A stretch of 64,000 bases of DNA. Origin: an uncultured Bacteroidales bacterium. Its GTDB lineage: Bacteria > Bacteroidota > Bacteroidia > Bacteroidales > Paludibacteraceae. The DNA is taken from NCBI GenBank assembly GCA_902778935.1, contig CACYZT010000001.1, positions 124,001 to 188,000 on the forward strand, read 5' to 3'. The translations under genes and the position numbers were made by a program. Positions 13,698-20,596 of this stretch are shown here, one piece after another. The notes beneath the pieces are model-generated. The model searched no databases and was not told the DNA's origin. It saw only the letters and a list, made by a program, of their open reading frames with translations. How positions within the stretch are numbered: position 1 is the first letter of the stretch; every line of letters begins with the position of its first letter.

Positions 13698-13931
13698 ATG
13701 AAAAAAGAATCGCTCATACAATTACTCATTGCCGCACTGGTGTCGCTGGCGGGTATCGCGCTGCTTTTCGTCGGCACACTGCTCGCTCCGCAAGGCGAGA
13801 TACACGAGACGGTACTCGTCGCTTTCGGCGAAATAGCCACCTTTGCCGGCTCCATCATAGGCATCGATTATCACTACAAAATTCGCAATTATGACAACCA
13901 TTCAACTGACCCGAAAAAAGACGAACGGTAA
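13698..13931 (+). CDS. Small membrane protein, holin-like
   Basis: 77 residues from the ATG at 13698, which sits 25 bp after the promoter -7 box. Two hydrophobic segments are visible (LIQLLIAALVSLAGIALLFV and a second around VAFGEIATFAGSIIGI) with a charged, flexible tail. Two membrane passes, the small size and the direct overlap with a DUF5675 gene suggest a holin or spanin-like partner in a lysis-type cassette. This is inferred from context, since holins share little sequence. The last 41 bp overlap the next gene in another frame. Confidence 0.6.
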   Translation: MKKESLIQLLIAALVSLAGIALLFVGTLLAPQGEIHETVLVAFGEIATFAGSIIGIDYHYKIRNYDNHSTDPKKDER

Positions 13932-14253
13932 GGCGGTGCACGGCACGATCGTTCTGCCGTTCGAACAGCCCATCGAAGGCGCAACGCTCGAGAACGCCGA
14001 CCACCTCATTCCTGCCGGCACCTATCCGCTCAAAAAGACTTGGTCGCCGCGGTTCAAAAAGATGATGCCTGAGATTTGCGACGTACCCGAACGGAATGGT
14101 ATCCGCATCCATCTCGGCACCAAACCCGAACACTCAACAGGCTGTGTATTAGTCGATTACGCGACTTATGCCAACCTCAATGTTTTACTCGATAAACTCA
14201 ACTATCACGATTATGAAACAGACATCTTCATCGCCATCGACGAGCAAGGTTGA
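13891..14253 (+). CDS. DUF5675 family protein
   Basis: 120 residues. The conserved core is visible: HGTIVLPFEQP, LIPAGTYPL, WSPRFKKMMPEI and GIRIHLGTKPEHSTGCVLV. The last part resembles the His...Ser-Gly-Cys region of YkuD-type L,D-transpeptidases (H...STGC), so a cell-wall enzyme is plausible. DUF5675 proteins occur at the lysis end of Bacteroidales phages and phage-like islands. The gene overlaps the holin-like gene upstream and a small membrane peptide downstream, a tight cassette. Confidence 0.75.
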   Translation: MTTIQLTRKKTNGKAVHGTIVLPFEQPIEGATLENADHLIPAGTYPLKKTWSPRFKKMMPEICDVPERNGIRIHLGTKPEHSTGCVLVDYATYANLNVLLDKLNYHDYETDIFIAIDEQG

Positions 14254-14356
14254 CTGGACTAAAGTCCTTGACATCGTCATCAAGATTCTCACGATTGGCT
14301 TCTATCACATCAAGAAGCACCAAGGCGGTAAACAGGCAAACGGCTCGCCTGTATAA
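14213..14356 (+). CDS. Small membrane-associated peptide, 47 residues
   Basis: It starts at an ATG inside the end of the DUF5675 gene, in another frame. After a Ser/Thr-rich lead comes a hydrophobic helix (VDWTKVLDIVIKILTIGFYH) and a basic tail (IKKHQGGKQ). Very short single-helix proteins next to amidase or DUF5675 genes are common in Bacteroidales islands (the 'smalltalk' type), but I do not see their exact signature. It could be part of the lysis-like cassette or a stress peptide. Confidence 0.5.
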   Translation: MKQTSSSPSTSKVDWTKVLDIVIKILTIGFYHIKKHQGGKQANGSPV

Positions 14357-14423
14357 AGAATGAGCCGCTACTTACTCACAATTTTATCCCCCCTCCCGGC
14401 GTAGGGCAAAACGCCGAACGATT

Positions 14424-14816
14424 ATGGCAGTAACTACTTTAGCTCCGATGTTCGGAGAAACCAGCGGTGCTGTGACTAAAATCCACAAGAAAGACCAGCA
14501 CGCAGCGGACGAGAAAATGGTGCTTCTGACCCACCGTAAGGCTGCGACGAGCAGCAAGAAAGGTTGTCAGCGTGTGTACCTCCGTACGTTGAAAAACGTC
14601 ACCCGTACCACACCGTTGAAGCCGAAAGAGGTATCCATCCGTCAGCGCTTCCAGGCTGTCCGTGCGATGGTCGCTGAGCGTAAAGAGGACCTGACCAAGG
14701 TCACCCAAGACCAGATTGACTTCCTCGCACAACGCGACCTCGCTAATGGCAAAAAGACCATGAACGCGTACCTCTGGAAGGTGTGCGGTCAGGAGTACGA
14801 CGAGTCGCAAGACTAA
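14424..14816 (+). CDS. Basic island protein of unknown function, 130 residues
   Basis: The product MAVTTLAPMFGETSGAV... is rich in Lys and Arg (HRKAATSSKKGCQRVYLR; RQRFQAVRAMVAERKED) and ends in an acidic tail, consistent with a nucleoid or nucleic-acid binding protein. It is not a recognisable HU protein: the beta-arm motif is missing. It sits alone, ending 27 bp before a strong terminator. The 14357-14423 gap contains a C-rich stretch (ATCCCCCCTCCCGG) but no gene. Confidence 0.55.
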   Translation: MAVTTLAPMFGETSGAVTKIHKKDQHAADEKMVLLTHRKAATSSKKGCQRVYLRTLKNVTRTTPLKPKEVSIRQRFQAVRAMVAERKEDLTKVTQDQIDFLAQRDLANGKKTMNAYLWKVCGQEYDESQD

Positions 14817-14843
14817 CCGTCTCCGAGATTATTAGTTGAAAGG

Positions 14844-14876
14844 AAAAAGCGCACGAAAAATGCGCTTTTTCTGTTT
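14844..14876 (+). terminator. Strong rho-independent terminator at the island end
   Basis: AAAAAGCGCA (14844-14853) pairs perfectly with TGCGCTTTTT (14861-14870) around CGAAAAA, followed by more T. The A-rich 5' arm means it could work in both directions. Confidence 0.85.
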
Positions 14877-14917
14877 TTATTTGCATAATTGCAAAAAAAT
14901 AAAGTACCAAACATAGT

Positions 14918-14934
14918 TTGGCACGGTTTTTGTT
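14918..14934 (+). promoter_or_regulatory. Sigma-54-like promoter of the MoxR-Bat operon
   Basis: TTGGCACG (14918-14925), then GTTT and TTGT, gives GG-N10-GT against the RpoN consensus GG-N10-GC (TGGCACG-N4-TTGC). No TAnnTTTG promoter is visible in 14877-15011. An imperfect inverted repeat CCAAACATAGTTTGG (14907-14921) overlaps the -24 box. Confidence 0.5.
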
Positions 14935-15011
14935 ATATAATAATGGCTGACGCCATTGACCGGCCTACGGCCTGAAAGAAGAAAGCTAATAATAAAAACA
15001 CTATATCAACT

Positions 15012-16007
15012 ATGCAAAATCCAGTGGATATTCGTGAACTCCAAGAGCGCGTAGAGCGCGAGAGTTCGTTTGTAGATGCCCTTACCCTGGGCATGAACCA
15101 AGTTATCGTAGGTCAGAAGCACCTTGTTGAGAGCCTGCTTATCGGTCTGTTGAGCGACGGGCACATATTGTTGGAAGGAGTGCCGGGTTTGGCAAAAACC
15201 CTCGCCATCAAGACCCTAAGCGACCTCATCAAAGCGGATTTCAGCCGTATTCAGTTTACACCTGACCTGCTCCCTGCCGATGTGATCGGTACGCAGATCT
15301 ACAGCCAGAAAAGCGAAGAGTTCAAAATCAAACGCGGACCTATCTTCGCTAATTTTGTGCTGGCAGATGAGATTAACCGTGCGCCGGCGAAAGTACAATC
15401 GGCTTTGCTTGAAGCCATGCAGGAACGACAAGTGACCATCGGCGAACAGACCTTCAAACTCGATGACCCCTTCCTCGTGCTCGCTACCCAGAACCCTATC
15501 GAGCAGGAAGGAACCTACCCGCTGCCCGAAGCACAAACCGACCGTTTCATGCTGAAGGTCGTTATCGGTTACCCGAAGAAAGAAGAAGAGCAGGCTATCA
15601 TCCGTCAGAACATCGCGTCCGAGAAAAAGACCGTGCTGCCTATCCTCAGCACCGCAGACATCATCAAGGCGCGTAAGATAGTCGAAGAGGTGTATCTGGA
15701 CGAGAAAATCGAGAAATACATCGTCGATATCGTCTTTGCTACCCGTCAGCCGGAGGAGTACGGACTGAAGGACCTCAAGCAGATGATCGCCTTCGGCGGC
15801 AGTCCCCGTGCGTCCATCAACCTCGCCAAGGCTGCCCGTGCGTACGCGTTTATACATAGGAGAGGCTACGTCACGCCGGAAGATGTACGTGCCGTTTGCT
15901 ACGATGTGCTCCGTCACCGTATCGGTCTGACCTACGAAGCAGAGGCGAACAACCTCACCACCGAAGATATCATCACCGAAGTGCTGAACGCAGTACAAGT
16001 TCCTTAA
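15012..16007 (+). CDS. moxR: MoxR-family AAA+ ATPase of the Bat operon
   Basis: 331 residues with Walker A GVPGLAKT (56-63), Walker B LADEIN (about 117-122), sensor motif ATQNPIEQEGTYPLPEAQ and the MoxR C-terminal helical lid. MoxR ATPases act as chaperone-like partners of von Willebrand factor A (VWA) proteins. In Bacteroides fragilis the linked bat genes are associated with aerotolerance. Gene order downstream (DUF58, a membrane protein, batA-batE) is the classical Bacteroidota arrangement. The start is the ATG about 80 bp after the sigma-54-like site. Confidence 0.93.
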   Translation: MQNPVDIRELQERVERESSFVDALTLGMNQVIVGQKHLVESLLIGLLSDGHILLEGVPGLAKTLAIKTLSDLIKADFSRIQFTPDLLPADVIGTQIYSQKSEEFKIKRGPIFANFVLADEINRAPAKVQSALLEAMQERQVTIGEQTFKLDDPFLVLATQNPIEQEGTYPLPEAQTDRFMLKVVIGYPKKEEEQAIIRQNIASEKKTVLPILSTADIIKARKIVEEVYLDEKIEKYIVDIVFATRQPEEYGLKDLKQMIAFGGSPRASINLAKAARAYAFIHRRGYVTPEDVRAVCYDVLRHRIGLTYEAEANNLTTEDIITEVLNAVQVP

Positions 16008-16008
16008 T

Positions 16009-16893
16009 ATGAATTCTGAAGAACTTTTACAGAAAGTCAGGAAGATAGAAATCAAGACCCACGGGTTGAGTCGCAATATCTTCGCCGGCGAATACCACAG
16101 CCAGTTCAAAGGTCGTGGTATGGCCTTTTCGGAGGTGCGCGAATATCAGCCGGGCGATGATGTGCGCTCCATCGACTGGAATGTCACTGCCCGTATGAAC
16201 CGACCCTATATCAAGATTTATGAAGAGGAGCGAGAACTAACGGTAATGTTGCTCGTCGATGTCAGCGGTAGTCGTAATTTCGGCTCTGTCAGCCAGATGA
16301 AACGCGACTCGATGGCCGAAGTAGCCGCCACACTCGCCTTCTCTACCATAGAGAACAACGATAAAGTGGGCGTCATCTTCTTCTCGGACCAGGTGGAGAA
16401 ATTTATCCCGCCAAAAAAGGGAAAGAGCCACGTGCTCCATATCATCCGCGAGTTACTCAGCTTCGAACCCGACCACACCGGCACCGACATCAATGCCGCA
16501 CTCGAGTTCCTCATCAACGCGCAGAAAAGGCGCTGCACGGCCTTCCTCATTAGCGATTTGATAACCCCACCCCAACCCTCCCCTAAAGGGAGGGGGCATG
16601 TAGATCCTATTGTTATTGCCAGCCGCAAGCATGACCTGAATGCCATTCAGATTTACGACCGGCGCGATGCTGAACTGCCGGAAGTAGGCTTGCTGAAAGT
16701 GAAAGACCCCGAGACCGGAGCACGCGTCTGGGCTGACACTTCGTTGGCAAGCGTGCGACAGGCCTACGCCAAAGCATGGAGAGACCAACAGGAAGCCCTG
16801 GAGACCCTCTACTCCAAAACCGGCATGAACCATGTATCCATCCGCACGGATGAAGATTTTGTGAAAGCCTTAATGAGATTATTCAAACAATGA
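16009..16893 (+). CDS. DUF58 protein of the Bat operon
   Basis: 294 residues with the DUF58 core: GRGMAFSEVREYQPGDDVRSIDW near residue 35, then a VWA-like fold with LLVDVSGSR (the DxSxS part of a metal site). Such proteins are encoded next to MoxR and are thought to be its clients. Odd point: residues about 185-197 (TPPQPSPKGRGHV), between SDLI and the conserved RKHDL strand, are encoded by a GC-rich palindromic insertion (16562-16596). The frame is kept and the downstream family sequence resumes, so the protein is probably intact. It overlaps the next gene by 4 bp. Confidence 0.9.
   Translation: MNSEELLQKVRKIEIKTHGLSRNIFAGEYHSQFKGRGMAFSEVREYQPGDDVRSIDWNVTARMNRPYIKIYEEERELTVMLLVDVSGSRNFGSVSQMKRDSMAEVAATLAFSTIENNDKVGVIFFSDQVEKFIPPKKGKSHVLHIIRELLSFEPDHTGTDINAALEFLINAQKRRCTAFLISDLITPPQPSPKGRGHVDPIVIASRKHDLNAIQIYDRRDAELPEVGLLKVKDPETGARVWADTSLASVRQAYAKAWRDQQEALETLYSKTGMNHVSIRTDEDFVKALMRLFKQ
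16562..16596 (+). repeat. GC-rich palindromic element inserted in frame in the DUF58 gene
   Basis: A C-rich tail (CCCCACCCCAA) is followed by CCCTCCC (16576-16582) pairing with GGGAGGG (16588-16594) around CTAAA. The architecture equals the ftsW insertion at 1466-1496 read on its minus strand, so the two copies lie in opposite orientation relative to their host genes. Confidence 0.75.
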
Positions 16894-17801
16894 TAAATCT
16901 ATTATTAGCCATAGTTGTTTCTGCGTCCATCGACTCAACGATGTTGATGCTTGGCGACCAGACAGACTTGCACCTGAGCGTAACCCACGAAGCCTCCGAA
17001 CAGGTACAAATGCCCGTTTACGGCGAAATGCTCCAAGAGGGCATCGAAATCGTGGACCGTTCTGCCATCGACACCACCGCACTACCCGACGGACGGGTAC
17101 AAATGACGCAAGACCTGACGCTAACCAGCTTCAAGGACTCCCTCTTCGCTATTCAACCGCTCTACGTCACCAGCGGTGAAGATACCTTCTGGACCGAACC
17201 CATGGCGCTCAATGTCATCCAACCCTTCGAGGTGGATAGTTCGCTCGCCATCACGGACATCAAGGATATCGAGAAAGCTCCAATCTGGTGGTGGGGCATC
17301 TTCCGATGGGTACTGTTAGCGCTTGGCTGCGTGCTGCTGGCGGTGGGCGGATATTACCTCTGGCGTTGGTATCAGAAACACCGCAAACCAGAAGAGGAGA
17401 CCATCGATCCCGAACTGCTGCGTCCTGCGGACGAAGTGGCGCTCGAGAAACTCGACGAGATAAAAGCGCAGAAGATATGGAAGGACGGTAAGGTCAAAGA
17501 GTACCAAACCGAACTGACCGATGTCGTGCGCGAGTATATAGGTCGTCGGTTCGATGTGCATAGCACTGAGAAGACTTCCGACGAGACCCTGCAAGAGATG
17601 AAATCGAAGGTCGATAAAGACCTCTATACGCGACTCAAGAGCATGCTCCAACTGGCGGACCTCGTCAAGTTCGCTAAATGGCACACCACGCCCGATGAGA
17701 ACGAAACGGCACTCATCACCGCCTACGATTTCGTCAACGAAACCAAGGAAGTGGTCACGGACGAAAATGAACCGACCGAGCAAGGAGAAATTAAATCGTA
17801 A
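16890..17801 (+). CDS. Bat operon membrane protein between DUF58 and BatA
   Basis: 303 residues: an N-terminal hydrophobic start and a periplasmic beta-rich domain of about 125 residues. One membrane segment follows (WGIFRWVLLALGCVLLAVGG, about 134-153), then a cytoplasmic helical domain (VVREYIGRRFDVHSTEKTSDE). The last part resembles the C-terminal domain of BatD, which suggests a shared partner. It corresponds to the unnamed gene at this position in other Bacteroidota bat operons (DUF4381-like). The stop codon lies inside an AAATCGTAAATC repeat that also fronts batA. Confidence 0.8.
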   Translation: MINLLLAIVVSASIDSTMLMLGDQTDLHLSVTHEASEQVQMPVYGEMLQEGIEIVDRSAIDTTALPDGRVQMTQDLTLTSFKDSLFAIQPLYVTSGEDTFWTEPMALNVIQPFEVDSSLAITDIKDIEKAPIWWWGIFRWVLLALGCVLLAVGGYYLWRWYQKHRKPEEETIDPELLRPADEVALEKLDEIKAQKIWKDGKVKEYQTELTDVVREYIGRRFDVHSTEKTSDETLQEMKSKVDKDLYTRLKSMLQLADLVKFAKWHTTPDENETALITAYDFVNETKEVVTDENEPTEQGEIKS

Positions 17802-17807
17802 ATCAAC
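17793..17807. repeat. AAATCGTAAATC repeat before batA
   Basis: AAATCGTAAATCAAC fills the space up to the batA ATG and contains the stop of the previous gene. It matches the last unit before batB (18830-18844) at 14 of 15 positions. Confidence 0.7.
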
Positions 17808-18794
17808 ATGACTTTTGTAAACCCCGGATATTTATTCTTACTGCTGCTATTAGTTCCGATTATCACGTGGTATTTCTACGAGTTGCATAAATCGGACGCG
17901 AGTGTTCAGATTTCGGACACGCGTAGCCTGGCAGCGCAGCCTAAGAGCCTGAGAATTTGGCTGTTACACGTTCCCTTTGGACTACGCGTGGCGGTTATCG
18001 CATTGCTCAGCATCGCTTTGGCGCGACCGCAGTTAACCAACCGATGGTCATCGGAGAGCACCGAAGGTATCGACATCATGATGGCGCTCGATATCTCCGG
18101 TACCATGCTCGCGGAGGACCTCAAGCCCAACCGTCTGGAGGCTGCCAAACAAGTGGCGTCCGACTTCGTTATCGCACGACCCAACGACCAGATAGGTCTC
18201 GTCGTCTTCGCCGGAGAGAGCTTCACACAATGTCCGCTCACTACCGACCACGCCGTGCTCGTCAACCTCTTCAAGTCCGTTGAATACGGCATGATTGAAG
18301 ACGGAACGGCGATAGGACTAGGCCTGGCGAACGCAGTCAATCGAATGAAGGACAGCGAGACCAAATCGAAAGTGGTTATCCTGCTCACCGATGGTTCCAA
18401 CAACCGCGGAGACATCGACCCGCAGACGGCCGCAGAGATAGCACGCACCTTCGGTATTCGTGTTTATACCGTCGGCGTCGGCAGTTACGGTCAGACCCGC
18501 GTACCGGTCAAAACACCGATGGGAATGCAGTACATGACCATGGACTCCGAGTTCGATGAGGGCACCCTCCGACGTATCGCCGAGACCACCGGAGGACAGT
18601 ATTTCCGTGCCACCGACAATGGTAGCCTCAAGCGTATCTATGAGCAGATTGACCAGTTGGAGAAAACCAAAATGCGCGTACGCGAATACAGCAAGCACAC
18701 CGAGAACTTCGCACCTTACCTGTACGCTGCCCTCGCCTGCCTGCTGCTCGAAATCCTCCTGCGCTACTTCGTCCTCCGCACAATCAGCAACTAA
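17808..18794 (+). CDS. batA: BatA, VWA-domain membrane protein
   Basis: 328 residues. Two N-terminal membrane helices are followed by a VWA domain with the metal-site motif DISGT (about 95-99) and LLTDGSNNRGD, and by a C-terminal membrane helix. BatA and BatB are thought to form a membrane complex with MoxR; the biochemical role is unsettled. The gene is preceded only by the AAATCGT repeat and lacks a clear Shine-Dalgarno, which is common in Bacteroidota. Confidence 0.92.
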   Translation: MTFVNPGYLFLLLLLVPIITWYFYELHKSDASVQISDTRSLAAQPKSLRIWLLHVPFGLRVAVIALLSIALARPQLTNRWSSESTEGIDIMMALDISGTMLAEDLKPNRLEAAKQVASDFVIARPNDQIGLVVFAGESFTQCPLTTDHAVLVNLFKSVEYGMIEDGTAIGLGLANAVNRMKDSETKSKVVILLTDGSNNRGDIDPQTAAEIARTFGIRVYTVGVGSYGQTRVPVKTPMGMQYMTMDSEFDEGTLRRIAETTGGQYFRATDNGSLKRIYEQIDQLEKTKMRVREYSKHTENFAPYLYAALACLLLEILLRYFVLRTISN

Positions 18795-18844
18795 ATCGTA
18801 AATCGTCAATCGTCAAATCGTAAATCGTCAAATCGTAAATCAAT
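18795..18844. repeat. AAATCGTC-type tandem repeat filling the batA-batB gap
   Basis: About six degenerate copies of a 7-8 nt word (AATCGTA, AATCGTC) occupy the whole 50-bp interval between the batA stop codon and the batB ATG. Confidence 0.85.
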
Positions 18845-19879
18845 ATGTTATTTCGTTTTGCAAACCAAGATATATTATGGCTGCTGACGGTAGTGCCCGT
18901 CCTCATCTTCGCTTTTGCGTGGTACACGAAGCGCAAAAGACGTCAGTTAGCCGAGTTCGGGGACCCCGAACTGATGGAGGTCCTTATGCCGAACGCCAGT
19001 CGTGTCAGACCGGTCGTTAAGTTCTCGATTGTCATGCTGGCACTCACGCTCCTTATCTTCGCCGCCGCACGACCCCAGTACGGACAGTCGGAGCATACAG
19101 AGAAAAGGCAAGGTATCGAAGCTGTCGTAGCGCTCGATATCTCCAATTCCATGCTCGCGGAAGACGTGGCGCCTAACCGTCTCGACCGCGCCAAACAGAT
19201 GTTGAGCAAACTCATGGATAACATGGTCAACGACAAAGTAGGACTCGTCGTCTTCGCCGGAGATGCCTTCGTCCAACTGCCTATTACCTGCGATTATGTC
19301 TCCGCGAAAATGTTTCTCAACTCTATCAAACCGGAACTCATTAAAACGCAAGGAACGGCGATAGGAGCCGCGCTGAGCACCTCTATCCGCTGTTTCGGCG
19401 AGCAGTCCGAGGCAAGCCGCGCTATCATCCTCATCACCGATGGAGAGAACCACGAAGACGATGCCATCGCGGTCGCTAAGCATGCCAAGGAGTTGGGCAT
19501 CCATGTGATGGTGGTTGGTATCGGTAAACCCGAGGGCTCGCCTATTCCTGTTCCCGGTACGAACGACTACCGCAAGGACCGACAAGGCAACGTCGTCGTT
19601 AGCCGGCTTAACGAAGAAATGTGCCGCGAGATAGCGCAGGCAGGTAGTGGTATATATGTCCGCTGTGACAATACCAACACCGCCACAAAGGCTATCCAGA
19701 AAGAACTGGATAAATTAGGCACACAGGAGATTGAGACGCAAGTGTTTACGGACTACAACGAGCAGTTCCAGACCTTCGCTCTCTTGGCTCTCCTGCTGCT
19801 CGTCATTGACTACTTCATCTTCAATCGTAAAAACAAAGCTATTACAAGACTGGATATTTTCGGGGAGGAAAAGAAATGA
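18845..19879 (+). CDS. batB: BatB, VWA-domain membrane protein
   Basis: 344 residues with the same plan as BatA: N-terminal helices, a VWA domain with DISNS (about 98-102), GLVVFAGDAFVQLPIT and LITDGENHEDD, and a C-terminal helix near residues 315-330. It ends with a 4-bp overlap with batC. It is a paralogue of the preceding gene and probably its partner. Confidence 0.92.
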   Translation: MLFRFANQDILWLLTVVPVLIFAFAWYTKRKRRQLAEFGDPELMEVLMPNASRVRPVVKFSIVMLALTLLIFAAARPQYGQSEHTEKRQGIEAVVALDISNSMLAEDVAPNRLDRAKQMLSKLMDNMVNDKVGLVVFAGDAFVQLPITCDYVSAKMFLNSIKPELIKTQGTAIGAALSTSIRCFGEQSEASRAIILITDGENHEDDAIAVAKHAKELGIHVMVVGIGKPEGSPIPVPGTNDYRKDRQGNVVVSRLNEEMCREIAQAGSGIYVRCDNTNTATKAIQKELDKLGTQEIETQVFTDYNEQFQTFALLALLLLVIDYFIFNRKNKAITRLDIFGEEKK

Positions 19880-20595
19880 AACGATTTATAACTATAGTAT
19901 CCTTTGTCCTTTGTCCTCTGTCCATCGTCCTGGCGCAGAAAGAGGCTGGCGATGTGCGGCGTGGAAACCGTGAGTACCGCAAGCAGAACTTCACCGAAGC
20001 GGAAGTCGATTACCGCCGTGGTTTGGAAGCCAACAAGGATAGTTACGAAGCGCATTACAACCTCGGCGATGCGCTCTTCAAGCAAGACAAATATACCGAC
20101 GCGCAACTCGAGTTTGAGACCGCGGCGAAGATGCTGGACAAGAAAGCCGACAAGGACCGTTATGCCAAAGTCATGCATAACATCGGTAACTGTACTTTCG
20201 CCCAGCAGCAGTATGACAAAGCCGTGGCTGCCTACCAGGAGTCGCTCAGAGCGAACCCCAAAGATAACGACACACGCTATAACCTCGTCAAAGCGATGGA
20301 GATGTTGCAGCAACAACAGCAACAACAACAAAACCAGCAAAATCAGCAAAATCAAGACCAACAACAGCAACAACAACAGCAACAAGAGCAACAGCAACAA
20401 GAGCAACAGCAACAGGACCAACAAGATCAGCAAGACCAACAACAGCAGCAACAGCAGCAGCAAGAGCAACAAGACCAGATGGATAAAGAGACAGCTGAGC
20501 AGATTTTGCAAGCCCTCGAGCAAGACGAACAAGATACCCAAGAGAAAATGCAGCGGCAGCAAGGTAAAAAACGCCGCGTAGAAAAAGAATGGTAA
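19876..20595 (+). CDS. batC: BatC, TPR protein with a glutamine-rich tail
   Basis: 239 residues: a signal peptide (ending IVLAQ), about three TPR motifs between residues 25 and 135 (YNLGDALFKQDKYTDAQLEF, MHNIGNCTFAQQQYDKAV), then about 57 residues that are mostly Gln with Asn, Asp and Glu, and a basic end. Part of the signal peptide is encoded by a TTTGTCC tandem repeat. The Gln tract is encoded by CAA/CAG runs prone to slippage, so its length may vary between strains. The protein is expected in the periplasm as a scaffold of the Bat complex. Confidence 0.88.
   Translation: MKRFITIVSFVLCPLSIVLAQKEAGDVRRGNREYRKQNFTEAEVDYRRGLEANKDSYEAHYNLGDALFKQDKYTDAQLEFETAAKMLDKKADKDRYAKVMHNIGNCTFAQQQYDKAVAAYQESLRANPKDNDTRYNLVKAMEMLQQQQQQQQNQQNQQNQDQQQQQQQQQEQQQQEQQQQDQQDQQDQQQQQQQQQEQQDQMDKETAEQILQALEQDEQDTQEKMQRQQGKKRRVEKEW
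19899..19933. repeat. TTTGTCC heptanucleotide repeat coding the BatC signal peptide
   Basis: TTTGTCC, TTTGTCC, TCTGTCC, ATCGTCC in tandem. Because 7 is not a multiple of 3, the repeat is read in all three frames and yields the hydrophobic stretch FVLCPLSIVL. Confidence 0.75.
20308..20478. repeat. CAA/CAG tract in batC
   Basis: About 57 codons consisting almost only of CAA and CAG with scattered AAT, GAC and GAG; encodes the Gln-rich tail. Confidence 0.9.
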
Positions 20596-20596
20596 T

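Noticed and set aside
14380..14395. A third copy of the GC-rich palindromic element
   Set aside because: There is a C-rich run but no palindrome and no tail of the right spacing.
15216..16109. A 297-codon minus-strand open frame opposite moxR
   Set aside because: MoxR motifs on the plus strand are complete; the antisense product has no motifs.
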